A stretch of DNA of 64,000 bases from Henckelia pumila (lineage: Eukaryota; Streptophyta; Magnoliopsida; Lamiales; Gesneriaceae), in NCBI RefSeq assembly GCF_033568475.1, contig NC_133120.1, positions 86,632,151 through 86,696,150 of the forward strand. Direction: 5' to 3'. Positions 36,443 through 46,781 of this stretch are shown piece by piece (position 1 is the first letter of the stretch; the number at the start of each line of letters is the position of its first letter). The notes beneath the pieces were generated by a model. The model did no database searches. It saw only the letters and a list, made by a program, of their open reading frames with translations, and was not told the DNA's origin. The position numbers and the translations under genes were made by a program.

Positions 36443-36725
36443 CAGTAATTAAATCTGTTTATGAGAAAAAAAATTTCCAAACAAAATTAACATATATTTT
36501 TTTTATTGATGTTTAAAATTTAATTTATTACGGAAAATCCATTTCTCTAATACACAGTATCCTATAAAATATTATGTAATTGCATTTTATTTATTTTTTT
36601 CCTTCTTGCTTCGTTCTCAATTTTTAAGAACCGTCAATATTTGGTTCAAACTTATTTCAAACCGCTTATAAACTTATATGTTTTTTTTTTGAAGCTATAA
36701 ACTTATATGTTAGAAACTTATAATT
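34798..36725. other. Intergenic region of the second copy
   Basis: Left part is the 5' flank of the proline-rich copy 2; from 35324 it is the inverted block B. A (TA)n microsatellite lies at about 36400-36440. No gene. Confidence 0.6.
35324..36679 (-). repeat. Segmental duplication block B, copy 2, inverted
   Basis: Reverse complement of 30251-31566, placed between blocks A and C that are both in direct orientation. The left junction shows TAGGCC CGTAATTTGG, the reverse of the sequence just upstream of block C in copy 1. Confidence 0.85.
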
Positions 36726-37221
36726 AGACCTATGAAATTTAAGCAAGTCTTGTGTACCTATAAATCGACACTCAAATTTGCACGCATTCTTATCAAAATC
36801 AAATCAAATAACTTATGTCCAAAAAAAAAAAAAAAGGGTTTGAAGACAATTTTCTTTTATAGCTTTTTCTTAGCTGCAATTCTTTTAGAAGGGTTGACCC
36901 GAAGAGAACCTCATCCCACATGAGTCAGATGCCCATTGACTAATGCGGAGGTTAAATCGATGAATGTGCACAAGCGGCAGAGACCTGAGAGAGAGAACAA
37001 CATGGCCAACCCCAGAGCATACCCCCACATATTTCAGCAGGAAATATGCTCCACACGAGGATCGAAACCGCAACGCTGGTAATTTTTTCCCACGTCACAT
37101 CAAGTTTTACCAACTCACCTCCCTGTGGGCTTCTTAGCTGCAATTCTTATTTCATCCAAAGTGGCGGCTAGGCAATTGGCTGAAACTTCCAATTCTGTGG
37201 ATAAGTGTAAGTGTCATGCAT
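36726..37221 (+). pseudogene. Glycine-rich protein gene copy 2, broken by a SINE
   Basis: Repeats the TATA box, leader and first exon of the gene at 31677 (GGGTTTGAAGACAATTTTC...). The ATG region is replaced by a long A run followed by AGGG, so the start is lost. The exon is split at the signal-peptide codons by a SINE (about 36883-37130) with the target words TTCTTAGCTGCAATTCTT on both sides. After the SINE the exon resumes (TTTCATCCAAAGTGGCGGCT) up to the donor region TAAGTGTAAGTGTCATGCAT. No second exon with glycine repeats follows, so the copy is also 3'-truncated. Confidence 0.85.
36883..37131 (-). mobile_element. tRNA-derived SINE in the GRP pseudogene
   Basis: About 245 bp flanked by an 18 bp direct repeat TTCTTAGCTGCAATTCTT. 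In minus orientation it begins GCCCACAGGGAGGTGAGTTGGT (A-box-like GTGAGTTGGT) with a B-box-like GGTTTCGATCC about 50 bp on, then CTCTGGGGTTGGCCATG, and ends CAACCCTTCTAA. Long target duplication and internal pol III boxes fit a SINE moved by LINE machinery. It differs in sequence from the Au-like SINE at 21144. Confidence 0.8.
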
Positions 37222-38326
37222 ATTGAAAAACTGTAAATTTGGTCTTGTATATTTGTCACTTTGCGATTTTGGTCATTTATGCTTTTATATTTTAGTTTTA
37301 GTTTTGCATGTTTTGATTTTTGGCAATTTTGGTTTTTTTATTATTTGAAAATGCTTACATGATATTGTACACTTCAGCTCCACATCAGCACTGAATTGGT
37401 GCCACGTCAGCGTCACGTCGAAAAAAAGACTAAAATTGCCAAAAAAAAAATAAAAATAGCGGACTAAAACTGAAATCTGAAAATATAAATATCTGAAATC
37501 GCAAAGTAAAAATATACAGAACCAAAAAAAAAAATTCCCATATAAAAATGCAAAAAGATGTTTATTAATATATTTAAAATAAAAATGTGGGTTCAACAAT
37601 AATGAAAAGGTTTATAGAATAATTTTCAAACACGTTTCTAAATATTTTTTACTATAAATTATTTTTATGAAAATAGTTGTTCAAATATTTTGTAAACTCT
37701 AATTTTTTTTTATTATAATAATTTTCAAATACATCTTTATTTTTAAAACAAAATTTATATATTTTTTAAATAATTATAAAAATTACTTTAATGTTTTATC
37801 AGTAATCCGAATTCTTTTTTTTTTGGGTTGAAAAAGCCTTTTTTTTTCTTTTTTTGCATTTTGACATTTTTATGGGGTTTATTATTATTTTTTTTTGTAA
37901 TTTCAGGTTGAGTATATCAAGAGACCAAATAAAATACTTTTGCTTAATATATAGTATAGATATGTAGAAGAGCAAATGCTGCCTATAATTTTTTCCGATT
38001 TTTTTTTATTGAAAATTTAACTTAAAATACAATTTTAAGTTATTATTTTCAAAATAAAACCACACATTGAATTATAAGATACATGAGCAATTAGAAGCAG
38101 TTTTACAATGGTTCTTACGAATTGAGAACGCACGACGGTAAAATTAAAATAAAATGTAATCAAATAATATTTTATAGAATTTTGTGTGTTAAATAAATTA
38201 TTTTTCCCCAATAAGTTATGATCTTAATTTTCATTCAAAACAATATAAGTTAATTTTTTTGGATAAAAAATTCACAAAAATAGTTTTTTATGATTGAAGT
38301 ATATATGACTTAAATTATATTATATT

Positions 38327-38448
38327 AAATATAGTAATTATAGTGTATAAAATTTCAAGTTAAAGGAGGTAATCATATTCAATCAAAAAATATAGTAATT
38401 ATAGTGTATAAAATTTCAAGTTAAAGGAGGTAATCATATTCAATCAAA
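38327..38448. repeat. Two 61 bp tandem units
   Basis: AAATATAGTAATTATAGTGT starts at 38327 and 38388. Both units run through TTTCAAGTTAAAGGAGGTAA without a visible difference, so the duplication is recent. Confidence 0.92.
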
Positions 38449-38469
38449 ATTCAAAAGAGCCTCTTAGGA

Positions 38470-38650
38470 GGTGTTCAAGTTAGTGGAGTAGGTGAACTCT
38501 ACCAACACCTTCTTAGACTAGACTGTCACACATGGCTTGCCTAGTGTAGTTTATCTGGTTAACGTAGTTTATAGACTATTGCTTTAGTTTGAGAATTTAC
38601 CCAGTGCGAACCAAAAACAGCCGCTGTAGATTCCCACGTTACAATAAATA
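38470..38650 (+). mobile_element. Au-like SINE, shortened copy
   Basis: Shares with 21144-21368 the words CCAACACCTTCTTAGACTAG, GGCTTGCCTAGTGTAGTTTA and TTTACCCAGTGCGAACC. The B-box part is missing by an internal deletion. It ends in a run of AAATA units rather than T, and is more diverged than the first copy. Confidence 0.7.
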
Positions 38651-40042
38651 AATAAATAAATAATCAAAAAAACTGATCATGAATTCAATGTTTTCCTTTT
38701 TCTTTTTCTTTTGGAAAATACATCCTAGAAGCACGCGAAAAGAAGAACCTAGCTAACATATATTACGTGATAATTAACAAAAAGAAAAAGAAAAAATCTC
38801 CTATTTTTTCTTTTTTATAATTGATTTTTTATGCTTTAAAATAGTATGCACTTTATTTATCGCATAGTATTATCCTGATCTACAATTTTTTCTAAATTTT
38901 ATTCCGATTATCCCTAGCTGAATCCGTTTAATTATCGTGGTTTCCGAGACATAAATATTATTATTATTATTTTGAAATTATTATTTGTTCCTCTTCGAAA
39001 AGGAATGTTTAGCCGATAAGTTGGGAATATGATGTTCTAAATTTCATTCCTATATTCAGATTTTTCGGTAGAAATAACTCAATCTTGTATTGTTGTAGTT
39101 TCATATATTTCTTTCATTTTTTAAAATATTTTTCTAATTTTATTTCCCCCCCCAAATTTCGAATATTCCAGTAAAAAGTCATGATTTATTGAGAAGGTGA
39201 AGTACGTATGTTGGAAAATATTGATCACTGTCTATGCGACAATCACACGGAGGACGTTTTTGATTTCATCTATTTTGATATCTGAATTCTAACCCTTCTT
39301 TGTGTGTCACAGTTTACACCAAAATTTAACTTAATTTTACCCATAACTAATTTATCATCATTTTTCTTTAACATTATTATCTAATTTTCTCTTTATCTTA
39401 TCTTTTTCAAATTTCATCATTTATCTGTTTTTATTAAATTATCCAAATACATTTTTACAATTCTTTCCACTTTTTTAGAAACTCATGATTTTCTCTTTTA
39501 TAATTTTTTTATGTTTTTTCTTCATGAAGTAATTAAATTGTCGAGCATGTAAAAATTATTTGCCACGATAGCTAGTAGAATATAAAGTTCGAATAAATAA
39601 TCGTTTTGATCTGGTTCCGTATATTTTGAGTGATTAATTATAGAAAAACTTTATGGTATTTAGTTTAAATTAGTTTATTTATTAATTACAGGAAAGCTTG
39701 ATGCTATTTAGTTTCAATTAGTTTATTTATATCTACTAGAGTTCACTTATATTAACCAAACAAAAAAAATGAAATTAAGAATTAATTTGTCCTTTTATCT
39801 ATTTTTTTAGCGTGATATTTCATCGTACCACATGCACTACCTAATTTACATCACACTTTTTGCATTATCTTTGACTCAGAACCTTACAACATACACGTGC
39901 TTTGCATTTTACCTACCACTCATTGTTTTGACATGCCCTACCTAATTAAATATCACCAAAAACTAATGTTATAACCTAATTTCTATCCTAAGAACATATT
40001 AAATTAAATATATTTTGAGTGGCATATTAAATTAAATGTTGT

Positions 40043-40051
40043 CTATATATT
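40043..40051 (+). promoter_or_regulatory. TATA box of the aspartic protease gene
   Basis: CTATATATT lies about 66 bp before the ATG at 40117. This argues against the further upstream in-frame ATG at 40036, which would precede the TATA box. Confidence 0.55.
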
Positions 40052-40116
40052 TTGGGGGTGTTTTTGTGTATTTTCTACTTCAAATTTTAGCGTCTATCTT
40101 ATATCCTTGCAAAAAT

Positions 40117-41439
40117 ATGGCACTGATCAAGATGATTTTGCTTTTGATGACCATCCAAATATTGGAAACTTTTTCCTCCACTGCGCCGCATGCAATCACC
40201 TTACAACTCATTCATCGTTATTCTATATTTTCTCCCTTTTACGATAAAAATATTTCCATTGCAGATCGTTGGAACAATGAATTGAAAAGCTCGCAAACCC
40301 GGGTGGAGTACTTACAAGCGATGATAAATGTTCGTAGGAGCATGTCAAAATCTGGAGTCACAACTCTCTTATTTCCTTATCCTGGCTTAACTTTTTTGAC
40401 CGAGGCATACATAGGGAATCCTCGAATCCGCCAGTACTTCATGATGGACACTGGGAGTGATTTATTATGGGTCCGAAGCACACTATGCAATAAGTGCAAG
40501 TTTAATTTTAGTAACATATATGATCCATCACTTTCTTTGACTATGCGTAAAGTCCAATGCTATACCCCAGTGTGTATAAATTTTCAAAGCAACGCTATAT
40601 GTAACCCTGCAGAAGAAAACCCTCTTTGTCATTTTGATATTGAGTATGCGGATGGAATGAGTGTCTTTGGTAATTTGGCCTTGGAAAGGTTCACATTTGT
40701 GACACCCAACAAGATAATACAATTAGTTCCGAACATAACATTTGGGTATGCAACTGGAATATCACGAGACAATATGTATGGTATACATGGAATAATAGGC
40801 CTCCAAGCAACCAATCCATATGCTTTGGTGTCTCTGTTTGGAAGGAAATTCTCCTACTGCATTGGCAGTATTAGAGATTCTGACTATAAATACAATCACT
40901 TGTCCCTTGGCAGCGCAGCAGTTCTTCAAGGTTATTCAACCCCCACAAAAATCAATTATGGTGGTTATCACCTGGTCACCGTCGAAGGAATATCACTCGG
41001 TCAAAAACAACTTGAAATCGATGAAAACAAGTATAAGTCCAATGTTGTTATTGACTCCGGCTCCACATTCTCATATGTGGAGGAAATTGGATATGAATCG
41101 ATATTGGACGAGGTGGATAACTTGATGGACGGAATCCTAAATTCTGTGAATATTGGAGATAACGAGCTATGCTACCTTGGTAATATTGATGGAGACCTAC
41201 AAGGATTTCCTCTTTTGACATTTCATTTTTCCGAAAGAGCTGATTTAGAGATAGGCGTGGATGGCATATTTTATCCTTTCAACGAAACCATCTTTTGCTT
41301 AGCCATTCGTAGAAAGATTGGTATAAAATATCCTAATATAATAGGAGTGTTAGCTCAACAATACTACAATGTTGGTTTTGATTTAGATGACAATAGGATT
41401 TATTTTCGAAACATTGACTGTGATGCCTTGGAACCATAA
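40117..41439 (+). CDS. Nepenthesin/CDR1-type aspartic protease (family A1)
   Basis: Intronless, 440 residues from the chosen ATG (MALIKMILLLMTIQILETFS, a signal peptide). The first catalytic motif is DTGSDLLWV at Asp111 and the second DSGSTFSY at Asp313. Between them the plant-type Cys-rich insert runs LCNKCKFNFSNIYDPS...CYTPVCINF...CNPAEENPLCHFDIEYADG, with the flap region after it. The C-terminal ILAQQYYNVGFDLDDNRIYF-like end (here VLAQQYYNVGFDLDDNRIYF) is normal for the family. A secreted peptidase active at acid pH, with CDR1-like members acting in defence signalling; substrate unknown. A dead, fragmented paralogue starts at 47.2 kb. The last 70 bp are tandemly repeated after the stop. 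Confidence 0.9.
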   Translation: MALIKMILLLMTIQILETFSSTAPHAITLQLIHRYSIFSPFYDKNISIADRWNNELKSSQTRVEYLQAMINVRRSMSKSGVTTLLFPYPGLTFLTEAYIGNPRIRQYFMMDTGSDLLWVRSTLCNKCKFNFSNIYDPSLSLTMRKVQCYTPVCINFQSNAICNPAEENPLCHFDIEYADGMSVFGNLALERFTFVTPNKIIQLVPNITFGYATGISRDNMYGIHGIIGLQATNPYALVSLFGRKFSYCIGSIRDSDYKYNHLSLGSAAVLQGYSTPTKINYGGYHLVTVEGISLGQKQLEIDENKYKSNVVIDSGSTFSYVEEIGYESILDEVDNLMDGILNSVNIGDNELCYLGNIDGDLQGFPLLTFHFSERADLEIGVDGIFYPFNETIFCLAIRRKIGIKYPNIIGVLAQQYYNVGFDLDDNRIYFRNIDCDALEP

Positions 41440-41511
41440 TGTTAGCTTTGATTTAAATGGAAAAAATATTTTATTTTCGAAACATAGACTGTGATGCATT
41501 AGAACCATAAT
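41370..41511 (+). repeat. 70 bp tandem duplication across the protease stop codon
   Basis: TGTTGGTTTTGATTTAGATG at 41370 recurs as TGTTAGCTTTGATTTAAATG at 41440. Unit 1 encodes the protein's last residues and stop; unit 2 lies in the 3' flank with its own matching stop. Confidence 0.88.
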
Positions 41512-41719
41512 TCTATATTTTAGAGGTATATTTCTGATTCATCGTATCTATTATTCTTATCATATCGATTTCAAAATTAAAAAATTGATAACTTAAATTC
41601 TAAAAGTAAAAATATAAATTTATTTCCTTTTATCACATATAAAGATTGTAATATTTATTAATTGTCATGAGATCTGATCATACCGAATAATTTCTACAAA
41701 ACTCCTCTTTCTAATAAAA

Positions 41720-41750
41720 ACTAGTATTTCACCCGTGCAATGCACGGAAT
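41720..41750 (-). mobile_element. Helitron-like 3' terminus
   Basis: On the minus strand the sequence reads CCGTGCATTGCACGG (a perfect hairpin with 3 nt loop), then a GTGAAATA spacer, then CTAG followed by T. This is the expected 3' end of a plant Helitron inserted between A and T. Its 5' end was not found. Confidence 0.5.
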
Positions 41751-43359
41751 ATTATTTTAATAATTAAGGATAAATATTAGTAAGTATTAAAATTTTAAAA
41801 AATAAATAAAATGAAAATTAGCTAAATTAATTATATATTATAAAATTAGAAAACAATTTTTTTCCCACAAAGTATATGGTAACTTATTGTTCTTGACAAA
41901 AAATAAATATATTTAAAAAATAACTCACCGTCAATAAAATGTGAAAGATAAGAAAAATGGAATTTAAACTAAATCTTCAATGAAGAAATTAATAATTTTC
42001 TTACAATGACATTAAATTCTCTATTTTGGAGAGAATCTCTTGATACCATTTTGTCAATGTCTATAAAAAAAATTAAAATGATAAGAAATGTGTTAGATTA
42101 ATAAAACTTTAGTTAAAAATTATAGCTAATAAAAAACTAAAAAATAAACAAAAAATTATATATAATGTGATATATTCATAAAGCAAGAAGAAAAAACGTA
42201 ACAAAAATTTTTGTTTAATCGATGACATTCACGTTCTTCAAATCCTTAAAACTCTTGAATTCAAACATCTTCGAAATAAAATATCATCAAAAATCTGGCA
42301 TACATGTGTTTTAATAATTAATTATATAAATTTGATTTCATGTTTTAGTTTATTTTTTGCAACAATTATGTTTTTAATAGCAAAATGATGCCTTTTTTTT
42401 AGGATTACACTTTCTCTATGAAACCATATTTTCATTGTTGCATGTATGCGTGAACTCTATAAAATAGAGAAAAATGTAAATTATACTCACATTTATAGAT
42501 AGATAAATATGAATAAGAACAATATATATACACATCAACATCATGAAATATGCATTACAACATGAGATCTCCCTTGTTTTTCTACAAATGTAGATTGTAA
42601 TAACGAACCAATCTTATCTTAAAAACCAATGCAAGATTGAAGTGTATACTTCGAAGATAACTCTAATCAAAATAAAGGAGTCATTTTGTATTTTGATTGA
42701 ATTATTATGTCATTGTTTTGTATTTGAACACTATTCATATTTTATGTGTGGGTTCAAATCAAATGGTAATTTTCTTGTTTATATGTTAGACTTTTCAAAA
42801 TTTCATCAATAAAAACGATAAATAATGATATGATATATATAGGCACACACACACACATAAAAATTATTGGTTTATTTCAACCTACCTTACGGGTTTTATC
42901 CTGATTTGTCATCTAACAACCCATGATTTTTCATGTCAGCACTATAATATTAATTATGCTACGTGTTGAGATGTAGACCATTGGATATAGGATTTGGGTA
43001 TTACCCATAGGGTAGGGTCTTATTAACCAAAATTATTGAACATTTCACACATATATATGGTAAACTGCCAAAATTTGATTTGGTAGAATATTACATTATA
43101 TATATTATATATATATATATATATCATTTATGGAATATTTTGCATATATATTATAAATATATCAAAATCTAAACTGAATCAAGTTTTCAGACCTATTTAA
43201 CTCCATAAAAAAATGTGTATAACGTTAATATTTATCTCTTTCCTTTTTATAACATAATAATATTTTGAATCAAATTCAAATTTCTAAATTATGTAAAAGA
43301 AATAAAAAATTTTGAATTGAAAATTGCTATATTGTAATATTTATTTACACAAAAACTCT

Positions 43360-43514
43360 CGCGAGACGGTCTTAGGATCAATTTCGTGAGACGGATATTT
43401 TATTTGGATTACCCATAAAAAGTATTACTTTTTATGACAAAAATATTACTTTTTATTGTAAATATGTGTAGAGTTGATCTGTCTCATGAATAAAGATTAG
43501 TGAGATCGTCTCAC
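43360..43514. mobile_element. GAGACGGTC-ended MITE
   Basis: Starts CGCGAGACGGTCTTAGGATC and ends GTGAGATCGTCTCAC, with the internal words GTGAGACGGATATTTTATTT and AAGTATTACTTTTTATG. I know this wording as a very common short element in Lamiales and related asterids. The ends are imperfect inverted repeats. No coding capacity. Confidence 0.65.
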
Positions 43515-43627
43515 AAAAATCCTACTCATTTATTTATAGTATTAATCATTATCTAGTTTTTATTATTAATTTTTTGGCTAATTACATTTCTGTAAAGAAA
43601 GTAAATTTGAACCAACTATTTTTGTAC

Positions 43628-43667
<40 letters not shown>

Positions 43668-43952
43668 TATTTAGAATTGTGAATCAATTTTAAAGTAAGA
43701 AAAATTTGAAAACAATTTACGTGTATTAATTATATAAATAGAATTATTTGATTGAATTATTATTTCATGGTTTTATATTTTAAGCATTATTTATATATTT
43801 CAAGTATGCTCAAGTCGAATAGTAATATATATATATATATATATATATATAGATATGCAGTTTTATATATATATAGATATGCAGTTTTGCCACATCGGCG
43901 GTGCTCATAGAAGTGCTTACGGTGGTTTCTCAGCATATCAAAACTGTATATT

Positions 43953-44088
43953 AGTTTTGATCACATGAGCAACCACCATGGGAAACTACGTGAGCAACAG
44001 CTTACGTGGCACCTTTGACATCCAATGAGTGATTGCCACGTAAGCTGTTGCTCACGTAATTGCTCATGATGGTTGCCCATGTGATCAA

Positions 44089-44092
<4 letters not shown>
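43953..44092. mobile_element. Foldback element with 59 nt arms
   Basis: AGTTTTGATCACATGAGCAA at 43953 starts an arm ending GCTTACGTGGCA at 44011. After a 22 nt loop the reverse complement runs from TGCCACGTAAGC (44034) to GATCAAAACT (44092) with few mismatches. Both sides are (TA)n tracts. A transcript would form a near-continuous 59 bp hairpin. Confidence 0.8.
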
Positions 44093-44131
<39 letters not shown>

Positions 44132-44935
44132 CATAACAAATTAACTGAAATTAAAATTTATTGATAACGTCTAATTAAATTTCAAATTTTTAACTGAAAA
44201 TTGATACGTTGCCATGTATATCATTTATGAAAGTTTTCACAAATATATAAACACAAAAAATTAACGGAAATTAAAAATAGTGATGACACAATATCAAATT
44301 TCAAAATGTGAACAAAATATTGGTATATTATCATATATAGCGTTTATAAAAATGTTCACACACATATATAGACAAAACAAAATTAACTAAAATTAAAAAT
44401 AGTGATAAATCCGATGAAATTTCAAATTTTGAACAAAAAATGGGTACATTATCATATATTGTATTTATGAAAATTTTCATTATGAACATAAAAAAAATTA
44501 ACTTAAATTTGAGACATTATTATATATATAAATTATGGATATTTTCACATATATTTGGATCCACAAAAATTAAATGAATTTTTTTAAATTCAACCGTATT
44601 TTTATCTATATTTTAAATAAAAGAATTAATTTTTTTTTTCATTATGAAAAAACTATTTTAAATTTTGTTTAAATTTAATCATATTTTTATATGTATTTTT
44701 AGATAAAAGTGTCTATCACTCGTAATATCATTTTTTTAGATTTCAATATTATCTATATCTATAATTTTAAATTTAATATTATCTTTATTTGTATTTATGC
44801 ATTTATATTTTTTGAATGAAAAGATAAAAAGGAAACAATTGCATTGTTGAATTGGCAAGATTATCTTGGAAACTTCGTTCAAAAAAAAAAAAAATAGAAT
44901 ATCTTGGAAACATGTAAGAATGCATGGAAGGGATA

Positions 44936-45175
44936 GGATGATAATTTTTTATTTTTTATTTTTGAAAGGATGTAATTTTTTTTTTGAAGGAATGTAATTT
45001 TTTTTGTTGAGAAAAGAGAGGATGGTAATTTAATATATGTATAAGTCTTATTTTGACATATATATTAGGATGATAATTTTTTATTTTTTATTTTTGAAAG
45101 GATGTAATTTTTTTTTGAAGGAATGTATTTTTTTTTTGTTGAGAAAAGAGAGGATGGTAATTTAATATAATATTT
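44936..45175. repeat. 132 bp tandem repeat
   Basis: GGATGATAATTTTTTATTTT starts at 44936 and 45068. Both copies continue through GAAAGGATGTAATTT and GAGAAAAGAGAGGATGGTAA, with slight differences in T-run lengths. Confidence 0.85.
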
Positions 45176-45306
45176 TACTATTCAACCAATGATTTTTAAT
45201 TTTAAGAAAAATTAAGAAAAGTTTTTTACAGCTTGTATTTCCTTTTTTATCCAAACATTTAGGCGGGAACTTTCTAATTTTGGCAACAACTCCGCTTTTA
45301 TATATA

Positions 45307-45733
45307 CTAGCTACAGTGGCACACGCTATGCGTGTGTAACTAATAAAATGTGATAGTATCAATTGTAGAAAAAAAATTAGATAGATGATAAGAAATCAAA
45401 GAAATTCACTATAATGAAGCATAAAAATTTGACTGAGATATGAAAGAGAAAAAAAAAACAGTAGCAACACACCCTTGCATTGGAGAAAAAACTTTCTATT
45501 TTTGCTTGATATTTTTGGCTCTCAGAATTGGACAATTGAATTATTTTCTACTTAGTGGAAAAAAGCTGTTATGCAGACATGAGAAGGTGAGAGAGAGAAT
45601 GAAATAGGTAGATGGAGGTAAAACGTGAAAAAAGAGTTAAAGTGAGGGTAAAATGGGAAAAAAAACATGATGTCATCTTGTCATACCAAATATGGTTATT
45701 ATATACCCATCAAGTATTATAATATAGTATAGA
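45307..45733 (-). mobile_element. Short non-autonomous Helitron
   Basis: On the minus strand it begins TCTATACTATATTATAATAC (45733 downward), a classic plant Helitron 5' end. It finishes with the hairpin CACACGCATAGCGTGTG, a CCACTGTAG spacer and CTAG at 45310-45307, followed by T. There is no target duplication and no Rep/helicase. The 5' limit is blurred by an ATAGAT microsatellite to its right. Confidence 0.65.
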
Positions 45734-46330
45734 TATAGATATAGATATAGATATAGATTATATATATTTTATTTATTTTAAAACCGTGTAAATATATAAT
45801 TTATTTAAAATCACTATATCTTATCCTTCACTTTCAAAAGTTATTCTCTCACCAAATTGAAAATTCAAAAATACAAAAATTTTATCTTTAAAAATTATAT
45901 AGTTTTTATAATTTCATCATTGTTATTTAGATAATAATAATTAAAAACTTTATCAAAATAATCGTAAATATTTATTTATTAATTAATGAAAATTGTACCA
46001 TCGTTATGAGTGCGTACGTATATCACAATCGAGTGGTTTTTTTATATATAGATCACAATTGACCTGCTAATGATCAATGATATGACTCGTGCCACTACTC
46101 ATCCAAACATATATAAAAATTGTACAATCAATGTACAATTTTATTTTAAATAAAAAAGTTACCTACCATGCACAGAACAGAACAATATACGCACATGCAT
46201 TTGAAAAACGTACAGCAATAAAATTCAAGATTCCAAAAAAAAAAAAGGATAGACTTCAATCTTTAACGATCTAATATTGAGTTCTACAAGATCTAAATTA
46301 CACGAAATCAATTCAAATTAACTTTCTCTA

Positions 46331-46338
46331 TATATAAG
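46331..46338 (+). promoter_or_regulatory. Possible TATA box of the small secreted-protein ORF
   Basis: CTATATATAAGTCAC lies about 80 bp upstream of the ATG at 46416. Confidence 0.4.
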
Positions 46339-46415
46339 TCACAACTTGATCAAGAGTATGTATATATATATATATATAATCAAGAAGAGAGAGGCAAAAA
46401 AACAAAAAAATAAAC

Positions 46416-46781
46416 ATGAAAGCCCTCAGATTAATTGCTACAATATTAATGGCATTCATGATGACTGCAGCATTCATATTCCCCATGGCTACGTCGTCAT
46501 ATTATTTTCTGAAACGTCCGAAAATAACTCATATTATGTATAACTACTTCAACCAAACTTGCAAAAGATATTACCATTTGGGATCTCAACAAGGCTACGA
46601 TTTGCGTATGTTCTGTCAAGAATTCCCCCAATTCATGCAGAATCGCACCATGATTATTATCAGGAATTCCCCTGCTGCTATATTTCTTTGGAGCACATAT
46701 TCCGAAAGTGTTGATGCTTGCGACAACTTTCTATCTGCCGTGGAAAATAAGTGCTCTCTTTACTATCATTCTGATGTTTAA
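46416..46781 (+). CDS. Orphan small secreted protein
   Basis: An ORF of 121 residues with a clear signal peptide (MKALRLIATILMAFMMTAAF, cleavage near MATS). The mature part has four cysteines (NQTCKRY, LRMFCQEF, VDACDNF, ENKCSLY) and two N-glycosylation sequons (NQT, NRT). A TATA word lies 80 bp upstream. Codons look ordered compared with the surrounding AT-rich DNA. The spacing loosely recalls small helical disulfide-bonded plant proteins but I recognise no family. It could be a taxon-restricted gene; transcription is not shown by the sequence. Confidence 0.5.
   Translation: MKALRLIATILMAFMMTAAFIFPMATSSYYFLKRPKITHIMYNYFNQTCKRYYHLGSQQGYDLRMFCQEFPQFMQNRTMIIIRNSPAAIFLWSTYSESVDACDNFLSAVENKCSLYYHSDV

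Larger units (their letters stand above)
37222..40042. other. AT-rich spacer with old repeats
   Basis: No gene. It contains a diverged third copy of the block B region (about 37900-38330, resembling 30110-30530), a perfect 61 bp tandem repeat (38327-38448) and a SINE copy (38470-38650). The stretch 37250-37520 is AT-rich with TTTTGGTTTT/AAAACCAAAA-like words on both sides, perhaps a decayed inverted-repeat element. Confidence 0.55.
41512..46330. other. AT-rich repeat-dense spacer
   Basis: About 4.8 kb without a credible gene. Noted inside: Helitron-like ends (41720-41750, 45307-45733), a MITE (43360-43514), a foldback element (43953-44092), a 132 bp tandem repeat (44936-45175), and many (TA)n tracts at 43632-43665, 43827-43851 and 44092-44129. 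The part 45760-46175 is a copy of the dispersed repeat also at 33000-33415. Confidence 0.6.

Noticed and set aside
40036-40116. Upstream in-frame ATG extending the aspartic protease by 27 residues
   Set aside because: It lies ahead of the TATA word at 40043 and would put extra sequence before an already good signal peptide starting at 40117.
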